A stretch of 64,000 nucleotides of DNA from Vibrio stylophorae (GCF_921293875.1 NZ_CAKLDI010000002.1:186001-250000); one strand, 5' to 3'; shown: positions 8,191 to 16,685, counted from the first letter of the stretch. The notes: generated by a model not told the origin, from the sequence alone. Numbers and translations: made by a program.

Positions 8191-8550
8191 ATGAAGCTCT
8201 TAAAAAATTTCGAATGCCCATGTGATGCAGAAGAGCTGTCATATAATTTAAAGAGACGAGGAATAATGACGTATATTTCCTCTGCTCGGTCTCATGCTCT
8301 TGGACGGCGACAGACGGGAGCTATGAGTGTAGGTGTTTGGGTGGTTTTCGACAGTCAGGAAAGCGATGCACAAGCGCTGATGAAAAATAATAAGCATAAA
8401 GTCAAAGAACCATTGTCAGCGGTAGAGATAGAGCGAATAGAGAAGAGCTTAAGTAGGCACAATTCATCAGTGAATCACGTTATTATTAAATATCTATTTG
8501 TGCTAATCGGAGTTTTTGGGGCGCTGGCATATTTTATGTATGGTTTGTGA
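8191..8550 (+). CDS. Tail-anchored cassette protein, paralogue of 3914
   Basis: 119 residues, same start context (AACAGGTGAACA) and same layout as the protein at 3914-4273: charged soluble part then one C-terminal hydrophobic helix (LFVLIGVFGALAYFMYGL). The few differences are mostly conservative, suggesting both copies are under selection. The function is unknown. Confidence 0.8.
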   Translation: MKLLKNFECPCDAEELSYNLKRRGIMTYISSARSHALGRRQTGAMSVGVWVVFDSQESDAQALMKNNKHKVKEPLSAVEIERIEKSLSRHNSSVNHVIIKYLFVLIGVFGALAYFMYGL

Positions 8551-8557
8551 TGTTATA

Positions 8558-8652
8558 TAACAAGTAGTTTAAGCGGGATGCCAAACAGTGCGCTGTTTTC
8601 GCTTCGCTCAAGTTTAGCGCACTACTGTTTATCACCCCTTAACTTAGCGTTA
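8558..8652 (+). repeat. attC site 17 (class A)
   Basis: Class A site starting TAACAAGTAGTTTAAGCGGG; it ends ACTTAGCGTTA. Confidence 0.93.
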
Positions 8653-8967
8653 GAAAACCATTCGTGAATTTAGGTTTATTTTGGCGGGCGGTTTGCAGCC
8701 AATTCAATCAACGGTGATTACGCGTTTCACTTCTAATCACGCGATCGGGCTGCAAACATCAGTTCATCGCAACAATTGCCTTCCAATTTTCCACACTTCC
8801 GCCAAGTTGGTTTTTCCGTGTCGCCAATATGCACAACTTCTCTCAAATTTAGGTAAGTGCAATTGGCTCATTTAAGCAAAGTTGGGTGGCGGTTTCAGTT
8901 TGGCTTGGGTGTTGTGGTTTACACAGGGTGGGGCTGTTACTTTGGCATCATTGAGCGCAGCGGTTTC
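8650..8967 (+). repeat. Gene-less repeated cassette, copy R3
   Basis: The clearest example of the shared structure. Outer stem 8691-8700 pairs perfectly with 8748-8757, inner stem 8714-8720 pairs with 8734-8740, and a third stem 8823-8834 pairs with 8857-8867 with one bulged A. CCGCC and GGCGG flank the third stem. It is most similar to R8 (shared GGTTTATTTTGGCGGGCGG). A 64-codon frame inside is not kept in other copies. Confidence 0.88.
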
Positions 8968-9063
8968 TAACAAGTAGTTCAAGCGGGATGCCAAACTGTG
9001 TGCTGATTTTCGCTTCGCTCAAGGCTAGCACACTAAAGTTTGTCACCCCTTAACTTAGCGTTA
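8968..9063 (+). repeat. attC site 18 (class A variant)
   Basis: Same GTGTGCTG and CTAGCACAC arms as attC 16; it ends ACTTAGCGTTA. Confidence 0.93.
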
Positions 9064-9076
9064 GGCACATAGAATT

Positions 9077-9463
9077 ATGAATAGTGAAATAGTCACATAT
9101 CCAATGCATCCTGAGCAGCTGAGAATGGAGCTTCAGTTTGTTGTTGAGCATTATTTATCGCAAGGTGTCACGGCGTGCGAAATCATGTTCGGATATGCTT
9201 GGGGTATGGACTATTACGCTGACGACGATTGGGACTTCGAATCTATTGAATTAGCCAAGGTCATCGGTAAGCTTCAAGATGTTGAAGCAATGGGCTTTGG
9301 TCATTTTGGCTTTCACGATTTATTCCTCAAATTCAACGATACAGAATTTCGATTTTGTAATGACAGTGATATTCATCTTACATACGTAAAATGGGAAGAT
9401 ATTGATTGCTTTCATTCGCGGTGGGAATCGTTAGGGTATCAGCCAAGAGAGTCTAGTGCCTAA
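9077..9463 (+). CDS. Hypothetical acidic protein
   Basis: 128 residues from ATG, with no membrane segment. It is rich in Asp, Tyr and Trp (YAWGMDYYADDDWDFES) and Phe near the middle. No family is recognised. It ends at the TAA that starts the next attC. Confidence 0.75.
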   Translation: MNSEIVTYPMHPEQLRMELQFVVEHYLSQGVTACEIMFGYAWGMDYYADDDWDFESIELAKVIGKLQDVEAMGFGHFGFHDLFLKFNDTEFRFCNDSDIHLTYVKWEDIDCFHSRWESLGYQPRESSA

Positions 9464-9571
9464 CAAGAACTTTCAGCGGATGCCAAACGCTGCGCAGTTT
9501 TGTGTGGCTCGCTACGCTCGAATTTTTACACAAAACCGGCTGCGCATTTGTCACGGCTGAAGTTGGCGTTA
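9461..9571 (+). repeat. attC site 19 (class B variant)
   Basis: Starts TAACAAGAACTTTCAGCGG; one T shorter in the first arm (CAGTTTTGTGTGG). It ends TTGGCGTTA. Confidence 0.9.
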
Positions 9572-9607
9572 GCTGTACTTTGCAGTATATTTTAAAAGGA
9601 AATTTTG

Positions 9608-10027
9608 ATGTCACCAGAAACTACTTTTCGATTCATTCTTATATCAAATATTGTAGCTATTATTCTGTCTGCAATTGCAGGAATAGGACTGGAAGGCTCG
9701 CTTCCTATGGAGTTACAAACTTATCTTGCTTGGGAAGCAGAGCAAGATGTTTCAACTTTTTTGGGTATGTTGATGCTGACAATTTTGGCCTTATACATTA
9801 TCAATGTTGTTGGACTATGGAAATTTAAGCCTTGGGCAAAGAAAATGTATGTTGTATTTACCGCTTGCTCATTTATTCCATTGCCACTATTAGGCCCAAC
9901 GGTTATGAATGCTTGGGAGTATATGCTTTATGATATTGCAATTTTATTAGAAGGTGCATTGCTAGTCTTACTTTTTGTTGGTCCTGTAGCTAATAAATTT
10001 AATCCTACATTTGTAGAGTGCAGCTAA
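9608..10027 (+). CDS. Four-helix membrane protein
   Basis: 139 residues from ATG 9608, with AAAGGA seven bases upstream. Hydrophobic segments lie at about residues 7-27, 52-70, 80-100 and 112-130, with a conserved-looking FKPWAKK stretch between helices 2 and 3. It resembles small uncharacterised inner-membrane proteins, but I cannot name the family. TAA is shared with the attC. Confidence 0.78.
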   Translation: MSPETTFRFILISNIVAIILSAIAGIGLEGSLPMELQTYLAWEAEQDVSTFLGMLMLTILALYIINVVGLWKFKPWAKKMYVVFTACSFIPLPLLGPTVMNAWEYMLYDIAILLEGALLVLLFVGPVANKFNPTFVECS

Positions 10028-10119
10028 CAAGTCGTTCAAGCGGGACTCGTAATAGTTGGCTCGGTTCCGCTTCGCTTCACATTTTATCCAACAATTACTC
10101 GCCCCTTAACGAGACGTTA
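10025..10119 (+). repeat. attC site 20 (class E)
   Basis: 95 nt with CAAGCGGGACTCG in the first arm and GAGACGTTA at the end. The same class closes cassette 26. Both class E sites sit immediately before an R cassette. Confidence 0.9.
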
Positions 10120-10430
10120 GAAAACCTTCGTTGAATTTACAGTTTTCGGTGGGCGGTTTGCATCCAATTCAATCAGCAGTGATTACGCGTTTCACTTCTA
10201 TTACGCGCTCGGGCTGCAAACATCAGTTCAGCGCAACCATTGCCTTCCAATCTCTCGCACTTCCGCCAGGCTGGTTTTCCAAGTCGCCAATATGCACAAC
10301 TACTCTCAAATTTAGGTAAGTGCAATTGGCTTATTCAGGTAAAGTTGGGTGGCGGTTAAATTCTGCAATTTGTTCGGTGGTTTACGTAGGATTGGGCTGT
10401 TACTTTGGCATCTTCGAGCGCTGCGGTTTC
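10117..10430 (+). repeat. Gene-less repeated cassette, copy R4
   Basis: Outer arms are GTTTGCATCC and GGCTGCAAAC (one mismatch), and a short deletion in CTTCTATTACGCG breaks the inner stem. The third stem is intact. The tail is shared with R5 (CTGCAATTTGTTCGGTGG). Confidence 0.87.
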
Positions 10431-10526
10431 TAACAAGTAGTTCAAGCGGGATGCCAAACTGTGCGCTGTTTTTGCTTCGCTCAAGGGTAGCGCACTACTA
10501 GTTTGTCACCCCTTAACTTAGCGTTA
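10431..10526 (+). repeat. attC site 21 (class A)
   Basis: Class A site with CTGTTTTTGCTTCGC in the loop; it ends ACTTAGCGTTA. Confidence 0.93.
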
Positions 10527-10587
10527 TGTGTCCAAGTGGCTTAAGCAAGAAAATGACAAATTACATTACAATTAACGGATAATAAAA

Positions 10588-11574
10588 GTGACTGAACTTA
10601 TAGCAAGAACACAGTTGGTAGACCCAACTTCAGGCAAGCATGTTAAAAGAATAGATGAACGAACTCTCACTGAATTTTTCCAACTGTTACACGGGAAAAA
10701 TAATGAAAATGTTGTTTACATTCCTGACTTTTCGCCTCTTATATCAAGCGTTAATAATAATATCACCCAGCTCTTAGCTAATAATTCTGACAAAGAGCTT
10801 AGAGTGATGCATAACACAGTTTATAATATGTGGAACAAGGCAAAGGTGGTATCAGTTCAGTCTGTAAAAGAAAAAATGAATGTCGAAGTATTAACAAAAT
10901 CAGAAGAGATTTTGAATACAATACATGAAAGATTGCCCAGTTATGAGCGTGCATATACTAATCCAGAGCCACGTTATAGAGGCGGTCAAGTAACTCATAA
11001 TGATATTGACCGAGGTCTTGATAACCTCTTAGCTGAGGTTAGAGTGTTTACTGAGGTAGTGTTGTGTCACATTCACTCATCGGTCTTGCTAGACCCATTA
11101 TTGCTTCGAGAACCATCAATCTATCAACATTGCGCTACTATGAAAAAAAAGCTTCGTGAGTGGTTACTTCGAGAGTGTGGGATAAGGCTTAATCATAATA
11201 ACGCTGGAAAGTACTGGATGGATGATGACTCTTTGATTTACCAACTTTGTGTAGAAGATAAATTTGAATTTAGTGCTGACCTTATGCTTCCTTATTTAGA
11301 GTTGAGCGATATGAGTACTAGAGTTGATATCACAAATCGTATCTTAAATAACATCCAATCGCGTAGAGGTGATCGGTATGAATATAACTATATTGAATGG
11401 CCAAAAGCGGATCAGTCGAAGCTATCTCGTGCAAGTAAAATTTTGGAGTCATTAAGACAACTCGATAGCATATTAAAATTATTTCATGCAGCTAAAATCA
11501 ATGATGTGAAGTACGACTCTTCAAAAGATGTTTTTGCAGAGATACAACAGTTAGCCCCTATTCAAGACACATAA
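10588..11574 (+). CDS. Large hypothetical cassette protein
   Basis: 328 residues from GTG 10588, the longest single cassette gene here. Soluble and mostly helical by composition, with no signal peptide. It has a segment EPRYRGGQVTHNDIDRGLDNLL near the centre and tryptophan-containing helices after it. I recognise no catalytic motif or family. It begins about 60 nt after the recombination point, leaving room for its own promoter. The TAA stop is in the attC. Confidence 0.78.
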   Translation: MTELIARTQLVDPTSGKHVKRIDERTLTEFFQLLHGKNNENVVYIPDFSPLISSVNNNITQLLANNSDKELRVMHNTVYNMWNKAKVVSVQSVKEKMNVEVLTKSEEILNTIHERLPSYERAYTNPEPRYRGGQVTHNDIDRGLDNLLAEVRVFTEVVLCHIHSSVLLDPLLLREPSIYQHCATMKKKLREWLLRECGIRLNHNNAGKYWMDDDSLIYQLCVEDKFEFSADLMLPYLELSDMSTRVDITNRILNNIQSRRGDRYEYNYIEWPKADQSKLSRASKILESLRQLDSILKLFHAAKINDVKYDSSKDVFAEIQQLAPIQDT

Positions 11575-11691
11575 CAATCTGTTTAAGAGTGATTCGCAAC
11601 GCTTGGCATTTTTGCTATGCGTTGCTTTTAGTGTTTAAGGTGGTATGCGGTAGCTTCGGTATTGCGTTGCTCACACCTTAACAGAGCGTTA
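11572..11691 (+). repeat. attC site 22 (class D)
   Basis: Starts TAACAATCTGTTTAAGAGTG and ends ACCTTAACAGAGCGTTA. It is the closest relative of the site split by the 9.5 kb element and shows what the uninterrupted site looks like. Confidence 0.92.
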
Positions 11692-11713
11692 TGTGTATCG
11701 AAGGAGTTGATTA

Positions 11714-12001
11714 GTGGAGCTAAGTAAAACTGCCGAGGGGCGGGTCAGTATCGAAACAGAGTCTCTGAAAGAATCGTGGATAATTAGCTTGCTATTGATG
11801 TTCAGGTATGGGTTTTTCCGCTGGGGAATTTATATACCACCGATAACAGATGAAGCTATCCATCCAGATTTTGTCCGTTTTAATTTAAAAATTTGTGCAG
11901 GCTGGGATAACTGGAGTTGTTATTATTTTTCTGCTGACAACTCACAAACGGATAACTTCCTTCTAAAGTTTTATAAGAAACATAGTGGCAACTACACATA
12001 A
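11714..12001 (+). CDS. Hypothetical protein, identical twin of 2003
   Basis: 95 residues, same sequence as the product at 2003-2290, with the same GTG start and GAAGGAG ribosome site. The identity covers the whole cassette and its attC and stops at the recombination point, so the copy arose by cassette-level duplication and insertion. The function is unknown. Confidence 0.75.
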   Translation: MELSKTAEGRVSIETESLKESWIISLLLMFRYGFFRWGIYIPPITDEAIHPDFVRFNLKICAGWDNWSCYYFSADNSQTDNFLLKFYKKHSGNYT

Positions 12002-12093
12002 CAAGTAGTTCAAGCGGGATGCCAAACAGTGCGCAGTTTCGCTTCGCTCAAGTATAGCGCACTATTAGTTTGCCACCCCTTAACTAAGCGTTA
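11999..12093 (+). repeat. attC site 23 (class A)
   Basis: Identical to attC 5, including the AACTAAGCGTTA ending. Confidence 0.93.
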
Positions 12094-12198
12094 TAAGCCA
12101 AGATCTATTACATTCCAACTAATTCGGTTTGAATAGGTTCAATGTATCTAGTTGTAATGAAGTTAATAATCAATAACCTGACAATTAAGGAGAGCGTT

Positions 12199-12423
12199 GT
12201 GGGAATGAAAAATTTTATCCGAAGCATTTTTGTGGGCTTTGGCTGCTACTTGTCAGTAAAAGTTATCACACATGTTGGTATAAGTTTAGCTAGCTACAAT
12301 GAGCCTTTACTTCTGCTTACATTAATCACTAATGCAGTAGGTTATATGGTTGTGTTTAGTAAACTTTTTGATGGTGCGTTGTGGCTTGTAAAGAATGGCA
12401 GTAATGAGAACCAAGGCTTATAA
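12199..12423 (+). CDS. Small two-helix membrane protein, paralogue of 38382
   Basis: 74 residues from GTG 12199, placed six bases after AAGGAG; the frame is open back to 12142 but without a ribosome site. Two hydrophobic segments (about residues 4-26 and 36-62). The paralogue at 38382-38597 shares the leader, start and most residues. Its family is unknown. TAA is shared with attC 24. Confidence 0.72.
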   Translation: MGMKNFIRSIFVGFGCYLSVKVITHVGISLASYNEPLLLLTLITNAVGYMVVFSKLFDGALWLVKNGSNENQGL

Positions 12424-12531
12424 CAAGTACTTTCAGCGGATGCCAAACGCTTCGCAGCTTTTGTGTGGCTCGCTTCGCTCGAATTTTCACACAAAACGGC
12501 TGCGCATTTGTCACGGCTGAAGTTGGCGTTA
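12421..12531 (+). repeat. attC site 24 (class B)
   Basis: Class B site with CGCTTCGCAGC in the first arm; it ends TTGGCGTTA. Confidence 0.92.
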
Positions 12532-12549
12532 TACGTTTAAGGAGAAATA

Positions 12550-12936
12550 GTGGTCGTCATATATGGAATAAAAGATCATTTGAATCCAATTAAAGCTGAG
12601 TTGTCCGATGTGATTCAGAATTCAATGACTCAAGCTCTAGGCTTGCCCGAGGATAAACGAGCTCACAGGTTTATTCCGCTTGATAAAAGTGATTTCTACT
12701 ATCCTAGTGGTCGCACTGATGCCTACACGGTGATCGAAGTAAACATGATGGAAGGTCGCAAAGTAGAAACGAAAAAGGCATTGATCAAAGCGCTTTTTAG
12801 TAACATTGAATCTCGATTAGGCATTTCACCCGTTGATATTGAAATCACAATTAAAGAGCAGCCTTCCCATTGTTGGGGTTTCAGAGGAATTACAGGTGAC
12901 GAAGTCGCCGACTTAACCTACAAAATCCACGTATAA
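12550..12936 (+). CDS. Tautomerase-family protein lacking Pro-1
   Basis: 128 residues from GTG 12550 with AAGGAGA upstream. The sequence is that of the tautomerase superfamily (KRAHRFIPLDKSDFYYPSGRTDAYTVIE, here in parts; C-terminal HCWGFRGITGDE). Members of this kind normally start Met-Pro, and the proline becomes the catalytic N-terminal residue. Here the start codon is followed directly by Val-Val-Ile-Tyr-Gly, and an in-frame stop lies three codons before the GTG, so no proline start exists. It may be inactive as a tautomerase or have another role. Confidence 0.82.
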   Translation: MVVIYGIKDHLNPIKAELSDVIQNSMTQALGLPEDKRAHRFIPLDKSDFYYPSGRTDAYTVIEVNMMEGRKVETKKALIKALFSNIESRLGISPVDIEITIKEQPSHCWGFRGITGDEVADLTYKIHV

Positions 12937-13054
12937 CAAGGCGTTTAAGTGGGATTCATGCCGCGTGGCATTTTTGGTATGCAGTGAGTTTTGGTGGTGA
13001 AAGTGGTCTGCGGAAAGTTGGTTTATGCGGCATTCACCCCTTAACGCGGCGTTA
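12934..13054 (+). repeat. attC site 25 (class D variant)
   Basis: Starts TAACAAGGCGTTTAAGTGGG and ends TTAACGCGGCGTTA, with arms CATGCCGC and GCGGCATT. Confidence 0.9.
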
Positions 13055-13072
13055 GTATTACAAGGAGGTTAG

Positions 13073-13408
13073 GTGAAAGAAATTGATTCCGTATTAAATA
13101 AAACGTTACTTATTGGTGTAACTGTTCTTGATGATGAAGAAAAACTCATTGAGCAATTTCAAACCTATGGTGTCGTCATTCTTGTGGACGCAGATGGCAT
13201 TACAATAGAGCGTAAAAACATGTCAAATTTTGTCATCCCGCCAGACTTCAATAATATATTTGATGCTGAACCCGGCGGTTATAATTTACGTGAAACTGGG
13301 GAGACTATTTCAGACCCTGATTTGCTTTCAACTTGGACTGTAAATTGTGCTTCAAGCGATGAGGTTGGTAACTTTAAAGAGCATGGTTTCTCTAGGTGGT
13401 TAAAGTAA
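13073..13408 (+). CDS. Hypothetical protein
   Basis: 111 residues from GTG 13073 with a strong AAGGAGG five bases upstream. Soluble, with beta-rich hydrophobic stretches (LLIGVTVLDDEE, GVVILVDADGITIE) and an acidic middle. The pattern suggests a compact beta domain, but no family is recognised. Confidence 0.75.
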   Translation: MKEIDSVLNKTLLIGVTVLDDEEKLIEQFQTYGVVILVDADGITIERKNMSNFVIPPDFNNIFDAEPGGYNLRETGETISDPDLLSTWTVNCASSDEVGNFKEHGFSRWLK

Positions 13409-13411
13409 TAC

Positions 13412-13506
13412 TAACAAGTCACTAAAGCAGGACTCGTAACAGTTGGCTCGGTTCCGCTTCGCTTCACATTATAGCCAACAATTACTCGCCTCTTAGTGAG
13501 GCGTTA
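13412..13506 (+). repeat. attC site 26 (class E)
   Basis: Same class as attC 20 with CAGGACTCGTAAC; it ends TGAGGCGTTA. Confidence 0.9.
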
Positions 13507-13818
13507 GAAAACCTTCGTGGAATTTACAGTTTTCTGTGCGCGGTTTGCAGCCAATTAAATTAGTGGTGATTACGCGTTTCACTTCTGATCACGCGATCGG
13601 GCTGCAAACATAAATCTCGCGCAACCATTGCCTTCCCATTTTCCGCCTTCCGCCAAATCGGCTTTTTCACATCGCCAATATGCACAACTTCTCTCAAATT
13701 TAGGTAAGTGCAATTGGCTCATTCAGGCAAAGTTGGGTGGCGGTTAAGTTCTGCAATTTGTTCGGTGGTTTACGTAGGATTGGGCTGTTACTTTGGCATC
13801 TTCGAGCGCTGCGGTTTC
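13504..13818 (+). repeat. Gene-less repeated cassette, copy R5
   Basis: Outer stem kept (GTTTGCAGCC and GGCTGCAAAC). The right inner arm reads TGATCAC instead of TAATCAC. The tail matches R4. Confidence 0.87.
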
Positions 13819-13913
13819 TAACAAGTAGTTCAAGCGGGATGTCAAACTGTGCGCTGTTTCGCTTCGCTCAAGGGTAGCGCACTATTAGTTTGTCACCCCT
13901 TAACTTAGCGTTA
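13819..13913 (+). repeat. attC site 27 (class A)
   Basis: Class A site with GGGATGTCAAAC; it ends ACTTAGCGTTA. Confidence 0.93.
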
Positions 13914-13925
13914 AAAGTTCTAAGT

Positions 13926-14294
13926 ATGATCGAGTTCATTAAATCAATAACAGAAGCAGAAATGCACTTTATAAGTCACCTTGATTATGGTTGTGACTCT
14001 GATAAGCATTATGAAGAATTGCAGAAGGTTATATTTGAACAAAATGGAATCACTAGTGATGAGCAGTTTTGGTATCCATATGAAGTAATTGAGCTAGGCT
14101 CATATGACCTACAAGATGGGCACGAGCGTGAGTTTGCTATTTGTGTATTATTAGTAATTCATAATGTGGTAAATGGTACAGATCCATCCAATGATCTTGA
14201 GTCAAAATTTAATGGTCAAGCACAAGCTCTCGATCGCTTGCCTGAACAGCTTAGAAGTATAATTTTAAGTGCATATGTTGAAGCGAACATTTAA
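13926..14294 (+). CDS. Hypothetical acidic protein, paralogue of 4387
   Basis: 122 residues from ATG 13926. It matches the product at 4387-4755 with one visible substitution in this part (Ala for Thr in QAQALDRLPEQ) and the same leader except one base. The cassette sits between a class A and a class C attC exactly as its twin does. The function is unknown. Confidence 0.78.
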   Translation: MIEFIKSITEAEMHFISHLDYGCDSDKHYEELQKVIFEQNGITSDEQFWYPYEVIELGSYDLQDGHEREFAICVLLVIHNVVNGTDPSNDLESKFNGQAQALDRLPEQLRSIILSAYVEANI

Positions 14295-14417
14295 CAAGTG
14301 CATTAAGTCGCCAGCTTCGCAGGCTGGGATGCCAAAGCTGCGCGGTAATTTGCTTATGGGCTGCGCTTGAATTTAATCAAATTGCCGCTTTGCATGGCAC
14401 CCCTTATGCAAGCGTTA
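14292..14417 (+). repeat. attC site 28 (class C)
   Basis: Near-identical to attC 10, with GCGGTAATTTGC in place of GCGGCAATTTGC. Confidence 0.92.
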
Positions 14418-14729
14418 GAAAACCTTCGTTGAATTTACTGTTTTTGGTAGGCGGTTTGCAGCCAATTCAATTAACGGTGATTACTCGTTTCACTTCTAAT
14501 CACGAGATCGGGCTGCAAACAATAATCCATCGCGCGCATTGCCTTCTAATTTTCCGCACTTCCGCCAGACCAGTTTTTCGTGTCGCCAATATGCACAAAA
14601 TCTCTCAAATTTAGGTAAGTGCAATTGGCTCATTCAGGCAAAATCGGGTGGCGGTTTCAGTTTGGCTTGGGTGTAGTGGTTTACGCAGGCCGAGGCTGTT
14701 ACTTTGGCATCTTCGAGCGCTGCGGTTTC
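14415..14729 (+). repeat. Gene-less repeated cassette, copy R6
   Basis: Outer stem intact. The CGCG that follows the left inner arm reads CTCG here, and the CGCG that follows the right arm reads CGAG: two changes that keep these tetranucleotides complementary. The third stem is kept. An in-frame ATG in the upstream attC gives a 74-codon frame here only. Confidence 0.87.
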
Positions 14730-14825
14730 TAACAAGTAGTTCAAGCGGGATGCCAAACTGTGTGCTGATTTTCGCTTCGCTCAAGGCTAGCACACTAAAG
14801 TTTGTCACCCCTTAACTTAGCGTTA
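14730..14825 (+). repeat. attC site 29 (class A variant)
   Basis: Has the GTGTGCTG and CTAGCACAC arms also seen in attC 16 and 18. The final A of GCGTTA is the first base of an ATG. Confidence 0.93.
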
Positions 14826-14842
14826 TGCGTAAAGGAGGATAT

Positions 14843-15715
14843 GTGGAAAAATTAATTGTCCCAGTTTATTTAAATCAAAAGCTAGTTTTTGATTTATTGG
14901 CAATGCTCCAAGATGGAATTAGCACTGTTAAAGCAATAAATTCGACATCAGGTGAATCCTCATATCAAAGTGGGAAACTATCGGTAGGCTTTGGTTTAAG
15001 CGAAGCGTTTTCGACCCTACTGAAGATTGACTTGTCTGGATCGCAGGACAAAGGGAAATCTGATTCTAGTTCACACGAAGTAAGCGAAGAAAAAGTTCAT
15101 ACGCCAGCATCGTTGTTTTTCAAGTTGCGTAATTTACTCGTTGAAAAAGGGCATCTAGTCCAGTTATCTGAACATAGTCGTGTTGTTGCTGGAGATTTCA
15201 TTGAATTTGAGGGGGCTTTATCTCGAAATCCAATAGTTGAAACCGTTGATAGTATGGCTCAGATGTTAGAAATGGCCGAAATGTTTGATCAAACGCCTAA
15301 GACTAAAGGGAAGGGGGCTCAAAGCAATGAATTTAAGGTTATGCGTCAACAGATGCTCCAATTTTCAGATAGCCTCAAGGCGGGTAATACAACAGATTTA
15401 ACTATTTCCGGCCTTATTTCTGGCCACAATGCACTGGTTACCGTGGAAACTGCTTTTCTCAATGATCCGCAAATGTCAGACTTAGTTGATGGTAATTTCA
15501 AAGTGTTAGGCAAGGTCATTCGAAGTGTTAATTCTCAAGCTAATATTAGCTTACTTCGTAAAACGGCTATGAGTAAAATGCCGTCGCCTATTATTATGCA
15601 AGCCTTTAATCAAATGTCTGAGCTCGGCACTGAAAATGGTTTTAATATCCCTGAGTTAAAATGGGATATAGAAGGACCAGCATTTCAGATTTTACCAATC
15701 GCAATTTACGCATAA
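14843..15715 (+). CDS. DUF6414-like protein
   Basis: 290 residues from GTG 14843, four bases after AAAGGAGG; an ATG at 14825 overlaps the recombination point and is less likely. The N-terminal stretch (LIVPVYLNQKLVFDLLAMLQDG, here in parts) and the ordered serine-rich linker KGKSDSSSHEVSEEK followed by a helical and beta C-terminal half recall the DUF6414 family, whose role I do not know. No catalytic motif is evident. The assignment rests on memory of the N-terminal pattern. Confidence 0.72.
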   Translation: MEKLIVPVYLNQKLVFDLLAMLQDGISTVKAINSTSGESSYQSGKLSVGFGLSEAFSTLLKIDLSGSQDKGKSDSSSHEVSEEKVHTPASLFFKLRNLLVEKGHLVQLSEHSRVVAGDFIEFEGALSRNPIVETVDSMAQMLEMAEMFDQTPKTKGKGAQSNEFKVMRQQMLQFSDSLKAGNTTDLTISGLISGHNALVTVETAFLNDPQMSDLVDGNFKVLGKVIRSVNSQANISLLRKTAMSKMPSPIIMQAFNQMSELGTENGFNIPELKWDIEGPAFQILPIAIYA

Positions 15716-15807
15716 CAAGTAGTTCAAGTGGGATGCCAAACTGTGTGCTGTTTTCGCTTCGCTCAAGGTTAGCACACTATAGTCTGTCACCCCTTAACTT
15801 AGCGTTA
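15713..15807 (+). repeat. attC site 30 (class A variant)
   Basis: GTGTGCTG and TTAGCACAC arms, GTCTGTCACC near the end; it ends ACTTAGCGTTA. Confidence 0.93.
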
Positions 15808-15825
15808 AATCCCAAAGTGAGCTTA

Positions 15826-16107
15826 ATGAAAACTCTAAAACAAGTGGCATGGCATGAAATCATCAGCGTATTGTTCTTACCTGTGCCGTTGATGATGGCG
15901 TTGTATTATTCCTCTGGTGATCTATATGCGTACGTGTTCTCCGGTGTGGCAGCGTATATTGGTGGCAGGTGCAGTGTGATTTGGGTTCGGCGTAGTATAT
16001 CTAAAGTGTCAAAAATATTACCGGTGGCCTTTAGCTTTTGGTATTTAGGTTTCTTCGCCTTATTAATTTTGGGCTCATTGTTGGGCTGGTTGGAATTTAA
16101 CAAGTAG
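15826..16107 (+). CDS. Small membrane protein
   Basis: 93 residues from ATG 15826; codons further upstream belong to the attC. Hydrophobic segments at about residues 11-28, 34-50 and 62-86. The frame continues through TAACAAG of attC 31 and stops at its TAG, so the last two residues come from the recombination site. The family is unknown. Confidence 0.75.
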   Translation: MKTLKQVAWHEIISVLFLPVPLMMALYYSSGDLYAYVFSGVAAYIGGRCSVIWVRRSISKVSKILPVAFSFWYLGFFALLILGSLLGWLEFNK

Positions 16108-16192
16108 TTCAAGCGGGATGCCAAACAGTGCGCTGTTTTTGCTTCGCTCAAGAGTAGCGCACTACTGTTTGTCACCCCTTAACTAAGCGTTA
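16098..16192 (+). repeat. attC site 31 (class A)
   Basis: Class A with AACTAAGCGTTA ending; it provides a TAG stop to the gene at 15826. Confidence 0.93.
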
Positions 16193-16193
16193 T

Positions 16194-16556
16194 ATGCCAG
16201 AGGATGTTCTTTTGAGACCAGTATTGATTAGTATCCTAATGATGTTCTTAGTTGGGTGCTCAAAAGAAAGAATTGATGACTTAACGAACGCTGAAATAAC
16301 AGTTCGCTGTAACTCAATGGAACATTCATATTCAGTAGATTCACCAACCCAGGTTGCTTTTACGCAGTGGCTACTTTCGCATAATGAAGGCTGGGAACGT
16401 TCACCTGCATCGTATATATCTGATGTGGAAGTGTTCTCTGGTGACATTAATATCAAGATAAATGAAGGATTTGTTGTGGTTAATCGGCCGAAGACACAAA
16501 TCATTAAAGTCATGCCAACAACAGAAATTGTAGAAATTTTGTGTTCTGGCACATAA
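16194..16556 (+). CDS. Small lipoprotein, intact copy
   Basis: 120 residues from ATG 16194; TTG 16212 with GAGG upstream is an alternative start. The N terminus is a lipoprotein signal with lipobox LVGC at about residue 20, then a charged mature part, so it should be lipid-anchored in the envelope. A second cassette copy at 33007-33368 has a one-base deletion. The function is unknown. TAA lies in the attC. Confidence 0.8.
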   Translation: MPEDVLLRPVLISILMMFLVGCSKERIDDLTNAEITVRCNSMEHSYSVDSPTQVAFTQWLLSHNEGWERSPASYISDVEVFSGDINIKINEGFVVVNRPKTQIIKVMPTTEIVEILCSGT

Positions 16557-16648
16557 CAAGTAGTTCAAGCGGGATGCCAAACTGTGCGCTGTTTCGCTTC
16601 GCTCAAGGTTAGCGCACTACTAGTTTGTCACCCCTTAACTTAGCGTTA
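16554..16648 (+). repeat. attC site 32 (class A)
   Basis: Standard class A site ending ACTTAGCGTTA. Confidence 0.93.
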
Positions 16649-16685
16649 TGTTGCCCCGATAAATTTGACAATCTAGAGTTCGAAA

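Noticed and set aside
8681..8875. Small open frames in the repeated cassettes (for example 2519-2704, 8681-8875, 10131-10319, 29341-29751)
   Set aside because: They start in different places, are out of phase with each other because of indels, and lack ribosome sites. The conserved feature is the base-level structure, not a protein.
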